This document shows, in pieces, positions 60,927-64,000 of a DNA stretch of 64,000 nt. The notes beneath the pieces are model-generated. The model saw only the letters and a list, made by a program, of their open reading frames with translations, was not told where the DNA came from and did not search any database. The stretch's first letter is position 1; each line of letters begins with the position of its first letter. Where the stretch lies: NCBI GenBank assembly GCA_038960095.1, contig CP152425.1, positions 1,364,001-1,428,000 on the forward strand. Direction: 5' to 3'. Position numbers and translations under genes: made by a program. Source of the DNA: Symbiodolus clandestinus. Its GTDB lineage: Bacteria > Pseudomonadota > Gammaproteobacteria > Enterobacterales > G038960095.

Positions 60927-61865
60927 TTAGACTCCAGTTGATTTCATCACTTCTTGATAAGCGGCACGCCGTTGATTATCTTGATAAGATTTTATAGCGC
61001 AGGCAATACCTCCTAAAGCCGTTAAAAAGACTGCAGTCCCTCCGATAACACTCATATACAGGAGACTGTTATCATGATTATAAGCATTTATCTCTTGACT
61101 TAGGCAGTCAGCTGTCTGGTTATTGGAGCTTTCATTACCCGCTATAAGGTTAGAAGCATTGACCAAAAACGCTCCGCAGAGGCTACTAGTGATATTCGCC
61201 GCAGCAACGGCAGTACCGAGCACTGCTGAGGCATTAGCTGTACTAACCACTGGTTCCTGCGTTACTTCCTGACTTGCTTCTACTGTTGTATTACTCTCAC
61301 TCATAGAATGAGGTACTATGGTTTGGGTATCAGTTGTCTTAACTGCGGCGTGATCTCTGACAGAAGGTGGTAGACTATCACAATCTTTCGCCAAACATTC
61401 AGCAACCTTACAATCTTTCAACCATTCCTGGTCTACCGGATTTGATGATGAAGCGAATATTGGATCCAAGGAGAAAGAAGAGCTATTTTTTTCTTTTGCT
61501 TCTTTACAGACTTCCAAGGACACAGGTAAAACCTTAATAGCGCAGTGTTCCCAACTCTCAAGTAGTGAACATGGATGCATACGAACCTGGCGATCTGATG
61601 TCGTTAAATGCGGACATTGCTCATTGATATGAGTTGCGATAGCTTCACCCTTAACAACATTCCTAAGGTTACCTCTATTAATTAATTTATCATAAGCCTC
61701 TGATTTTTCCGTAATGTTATCACCCTTGCAATTTTCAAAAAAATATTTTTTTGGAAGAAAAACACTTAGTCTATTAGAAGAAAATGTTTTAAGAGTATTC
61801 CAAATACCAGATATACTTGATTTTCCTTGAATCATTTCCATAATGCTAACCTTATCAATTGACAT
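60927..61865 (-). CDS. Unrecognised protein with C-terminal membrane segments (effector-like)
   Basis: 312 residues; I do not recognise a family. There is no N-terminal signal peptide. The N-terminal half is hydrophilic and Ser/Lys-rich (SIWNTL-like start, LSVFLPKKYFFENCKGDN) with many cysteines in the middle (CPHL, CSLL, CAIK, CKEA, CKVAECLAKDC). The C-terminal third has two hydrophobic stretches (near 215-245 and LLYMSVIGGTAVFLTALGGI ACAIKSY near 268-292), then a short basic tail. This layout is seen in secreted effectors that insert in host membranes, but also in plain inner-membrane proteins. Isolated between dedA and rluB; AT-rich flanks suggest acquisition. Confidence 0.55.
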   Translation of the reverse strand: MSIDKVSIMEMIQGKSSISGIWNTLKTFSSNRLSVFLPKKYFFENCKGDNITEKSEAYDKLINRGNLRNVVKGEAIATHINEQCPHLTTSDRQVRMHPCSLLESWEHCAIKVLPVSLEVCKEAKEKNSSSFSLDPIFASSSNPVDQEWLKDCKVAECLAKDCDSLPPSVRDHAAVKTTDTQTIVPHSMSESNTTVEASQEVTQEPVVSTANASAVLGTAVAAANITSSLCGAFLVNASNLIAGNESSNNQTADCLSQEINAYNHDNSLLYMSVIGGTAVFLTALGGIACAIKSYQDNQRRAAYQEVMKSTGV

Positions 61866-62317
61866 TAAATAAACTTACTAGATAAAAACTCATATTAAAC
61901 ATTCTTTACTAACTAATTATTTTTTGAAGATTAATTAATAAAAAATCCGGTAGTGATTCACAATGGCATTTAGTTAACTTTATATAAACGCCACCGGTGC
62001 CACTTGAGCGGCTTTTTGACCTACTCTCTAATCGTTGCCTTTTAGCACAACGCACAATAGAAGCTCCGATTAAATGCTCTACCAGAAATTCTATACAATT
62101 TCATCCACTAAAATTTAACGGATTAAAGCTCATGAATCTAATCCCGTTACCGTAGATAAAATGATAACAATTTTTATTATTTTAGTCAATAAATACTTAA
62201 CAAAAACTAGCTTAACTTAAAGCTGGCATAAGCATTTCTAGCCTAATTATTTGATATTCAAAAGTAAAAGATCCTTAATCTATGCAATAACAGCATAAGG
62301 TACTAACGCTCTAGGGA
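61866..62317. other. AT-rich intergenic region upstream of the unknown membrane protein
   Basis: About 450 bp, no gene-size frame, no recognised RNA. Contains the promoter region for the leftward gene at 60927-61865. Confidence 0.35.
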
Positions 62318-63076
62318 TTAAAGCGCTGTGATCGAAAACCCCACCTGCTGTCGCAAGCGGTTGATTTCCATTGAAGAGAGTTCATACCAGCGGCCACGGC
62401 TTAACGATTTTGGTAATTTTACCGATGCATAGCCAATACGCAGCAAGCGGCTAACAGTGATCCCTTGCGACTGCCAAAGGCGACGAACTTCACGATTACG
62501 TCCCTCTCGCAAAGTGACCGTAAACCAGTGGTTTCGCCCTTCGCCCCCTTGATCACGGATACTCTCAAAACAGGCTAAGCCATCTGCCAACTGAACCCCT
62601 TGCCGCAACCGCTGCAGCTGCTCAGTCGTAACTTGCCCAAAGACCCGTACCGCATATTGCCGCTGGATCTGATAGCGTGGGTGCATTAAACGGTTGGCTA
62701 ATTCACCGTCGTTGGTCAACAGTACTAGACCACTACTATTCAGATCAAGCCGGCCTATGCTGATCCAACGCCCTTTGGATAATCGGGGTAATCGACTAAA
62801 CAGCGTCGGTCGCTGCTGAGGATCGTGATGGCTGCAGATCTCACCTTCTGGTTTGTAATAGGCTAGCACCCGACAGTTCTCTTCAAGCATAGCTGCCAGT
62901 GAGAGCGGTCTTCGATCCAACACGATTCGTGGTGGCTGTTGGCAATCAATCCGCTGTCCAATTTGTGCCGTTTGATCATCTACTTGTATACGACCCTCAG
63001 CGATCCATTGCTCCAGCTGACGGCGAGAGCCATAACCTGCTCTGGCTAAAACTTTGTGTAACTTCTCTTGTCTCAT
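62318..63076 (-). CDS. rluB: 23S rRNA pseudouridine(2605) synthase
   Basis: 252 residues: N-terminal S4 domain (EKLHKVLARAGYGSRRQLEQ WIAEGRI), catalytic Asp in GRLDLNSSGLVLLTNDGELA, and C-terminal LREGRNREVRRLWQSQGITV SRLLRIGY. Shorter than E. coli RluB because it lacks the long charged C-terminal tail; RluE/RluF are less likely given the S4 domain and the neighbouring rnm. Confidence 0.92.
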   Translation of the reverse strand: MRQEKLHKVLARAGYGSRRQLEQWIAEGRIQVDDQTAQIGQRIDCQQPPRIVLDRRPLSLAAMLEENCRVLAYYKPEGEICSHHDPQQRPTLFSRLPRLSKGRWISIGRLDLNSSGLVLLTNDGELANRLMHPRYQIQRQYAVRVFGQVTTEQLQRLRQGVQLADGLACFESIRDQGGEGRNHWFTVTLREGRNREVRRLWQSQGITVSRLLRIGYASVKLPKSLSRGRWYELSSMEINRLRQQVGFSITAL

Positions 63077-63165
63077 CGAACTACCTATGCTTGAAAAATC
63101 TCTTCCAACCCACAGACTATAGTGAATGCTGCTTCTCTACACTCTGTTCAACCATTCATAACCCG

Positions 63166-64000
63166 TCACTGTTCACTCCAGGACAGCCAAATAGCACGAC
63201 TGGACGAAGGCAATAATAGATTTCTACCTAACTCGTTCACGCCACCCGGGTAATGAAAATCTGAGCCTGCGGAAGCTAATAGCTGGTAACGCTGCGCATA
63301 AAGGCTCAGTCGTTGTCTTTGGGGGGTGGTTTGCCGGCTGTAAGCAACCTCTAAAGCTTGTCCGCCAGCAGCCTGGAACTCGTTGAGTAGCTCTAGAAAC
63401 TGGGGCTCTTTTAGCGCATAGCGATCGGGATGGGCTAGCACGGCTTGGCCACCAGCCTGCTGTATCTGCTGAATCGCTTGTTCTAGACTACACCACGCTA
63501 ACTCGCCGACGGCCCTGGTTGCATCAATGAGGTAACGCTGAAATACTTGCGCCGGATAATGACCATAGTGCTTTTGAATCAGTAGGTTAGCAATATGCGA
63601 CCGTGTTAGTGCCGTAGCCTTAGCGTTGACGTGCTGTAAAGACTGCCAAATGCCCATGATCCCATGCTGCTGAGCTAGATAATCGGCAATCACTTGAGCT
63701 CGTTGATAACGATACTGGCGCTGCTGGCTTAATAGTGATTGTAACGATGGATGGTTGACAGCAAACCGTAGGCCTACCAGATGAATTTCCCGCTGCTGCC
63801 ACTGGCAAGTGATTTCCACTCCGGTCACCAGTTGTAGTGGCAACTTTTGTTTCTGTACTGCCTCTAAGGCCTCTAACCAACCCTCAGTACTATCATGATC
63901 GGTGATGGCCAACGCATCAACCTGCTGCTGTACTGCTCGCTGCACCAAGGCAGTGGGCGATAACTGCCCATCGGATGCCGTTGTATGGCTATGCAGATCA
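63166..64000 (-). CDS. rnm: RNase AM (PHP-domain 5'-3' exonuclease), partial at right edge
   Basis: PHP-family nuclease (YciV/TrpH): DLHSHTTASDG at the edge, LAITDHDSTEGWLEAL, TGVEITCQW, VLAHPDRYAL and LASAGSDFHYPGGVNELGRN supply the metal ligands. E. coli Rnm trims 5' ends of rRNAs. The first few codons lie beyond 64000. The yciO gene normally between rnm and rluB is missing. Confidence 0.92.
   Translation of the reverse strand, partial: DLHSHTTASDGQLSPTALVQRAVQQQVDALAITDHDSTEGWLEALEAVQKQKLPLQLVTGVEITCQWQQREIHLVGLRFAVNHPSLQSLLSQQRQYRYQRAQVIADYLAQQHGIMGIWQSLQHVNAKATALTRSHIANLLIQKHYGHYPAQVFQRYLIDATRAVGELAWCSLEQAIQQIQQAGGQAVLAHPDRYALKEPQFLELLNEFQAAGGQALEVAYSRQTTPQRQRLSLYAQRYQLLASAGSDFHYPGGVNELGRNLLLPSSSRAIWLSWSEQ

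Noticed and set aside
1..64000. CRISPR arrays or a replication origin
   Set aside because: No regularly spaced direct repeats and no DnaA-box cluster were seen.

Overview
The window looks like a chromosomal segment of a gammaproteobacterium in or near the Enterobacterales. The evidence is gene order and content: leuS-lptE-holA-nadD, seqA-pgm, trmB/mutY-yggX-mltC, uvrY-uvrC-pgsA, tkt-pgk-fbaA-mscS-yggE, xseB-ispA-dxs, zapA-6S RNA-fau, dacA-lipB-lipA, rluB-rnm. Many fragmentary insertion sequences, several pseudogenes, missing neighbours (epd, yciO, pilM), a pilus locus and a host-interaction-like outer-membrane protein suggest a host-associated lineage with a partly eroded genome. The species cannot be named from the sequence alone.

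Layout. 1-2525 (minus strand): the end of an R64/Tcp-type type IVb pilus locus (PilN secretin, open at the left edge; a TcpQ-domain PilL-like protein; an HU/IHF-family protein; a CaiF/GrlA-type regulator). 3427-10065: ribA, IS30 and IS110 remnants, then the overlapping leuS-lptE-holA-nadD operon. 10079-17782: a 7.7-kb mobile element with long inverted ends, repeated candidate transposase sites and possible 6-bp target duplications. It carries an MNT/HEPN toxin-antitoxin pair, a serine recombinase, a peptide-modification (RiPP) cluster and pieces resembling alphaproteobacterial conjugative plasmids. 17792-19502: a decayed methyltransferase and an inverse autotransporter whose passenger is a J-like domain. 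19672-32623: ordinary housekeeping genes (comEC, DUF2062, seqA, pgm, rpiA, hda, xseA, erpA, trmB, mutY, yggX, two mltC copies). 32710-39474: orphan hicB, uvrY, uvrC, pgsA, rdgC, trhP. 39475-41500: an insertion-sequence graveyard. 41533-49967: yggE, mscS, fbaA, pgk, tkt, then metK and endA. 50040-50700: a P4/P1-type phage immunity locus (structured antisense RNA plus small ORFs). 51052-64000: xseB-ispA-dxs, can, zapA, 6S RNA, fau, tRNA-Ser, IS remnants, a small orphan gene, dacA, lipB, lipA, dedA, an unknown membrane protein, rluB and rnm (open at the right edge).

The strongest candidate for an undescribed system is the cluster at 11807-15650. A strong promoter, possibly linked to an IS6-like terminus, drives a 51-codon ORF that looks like a precursor peptide. 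It is followed on the same strand by a stand-alone borosin-type (SonM/OphMA-like) peptide backbone N-methyltransferase, a putative HExxH peptide hydroxylase, a second Fe(II)/2-oxoglutarate oxygenase and an MFS exporter. The proposed pathway is backbone N-methylation plus one or two side-chain hydroxylations, then export. Two other observations stand out: the surface-protein/J-domain fusion at 18363-19502, and the RNA at 50112-50189, whose hairpin loop is complementary both to an upstream site and to the ribosome-binding region of the next small ORF.
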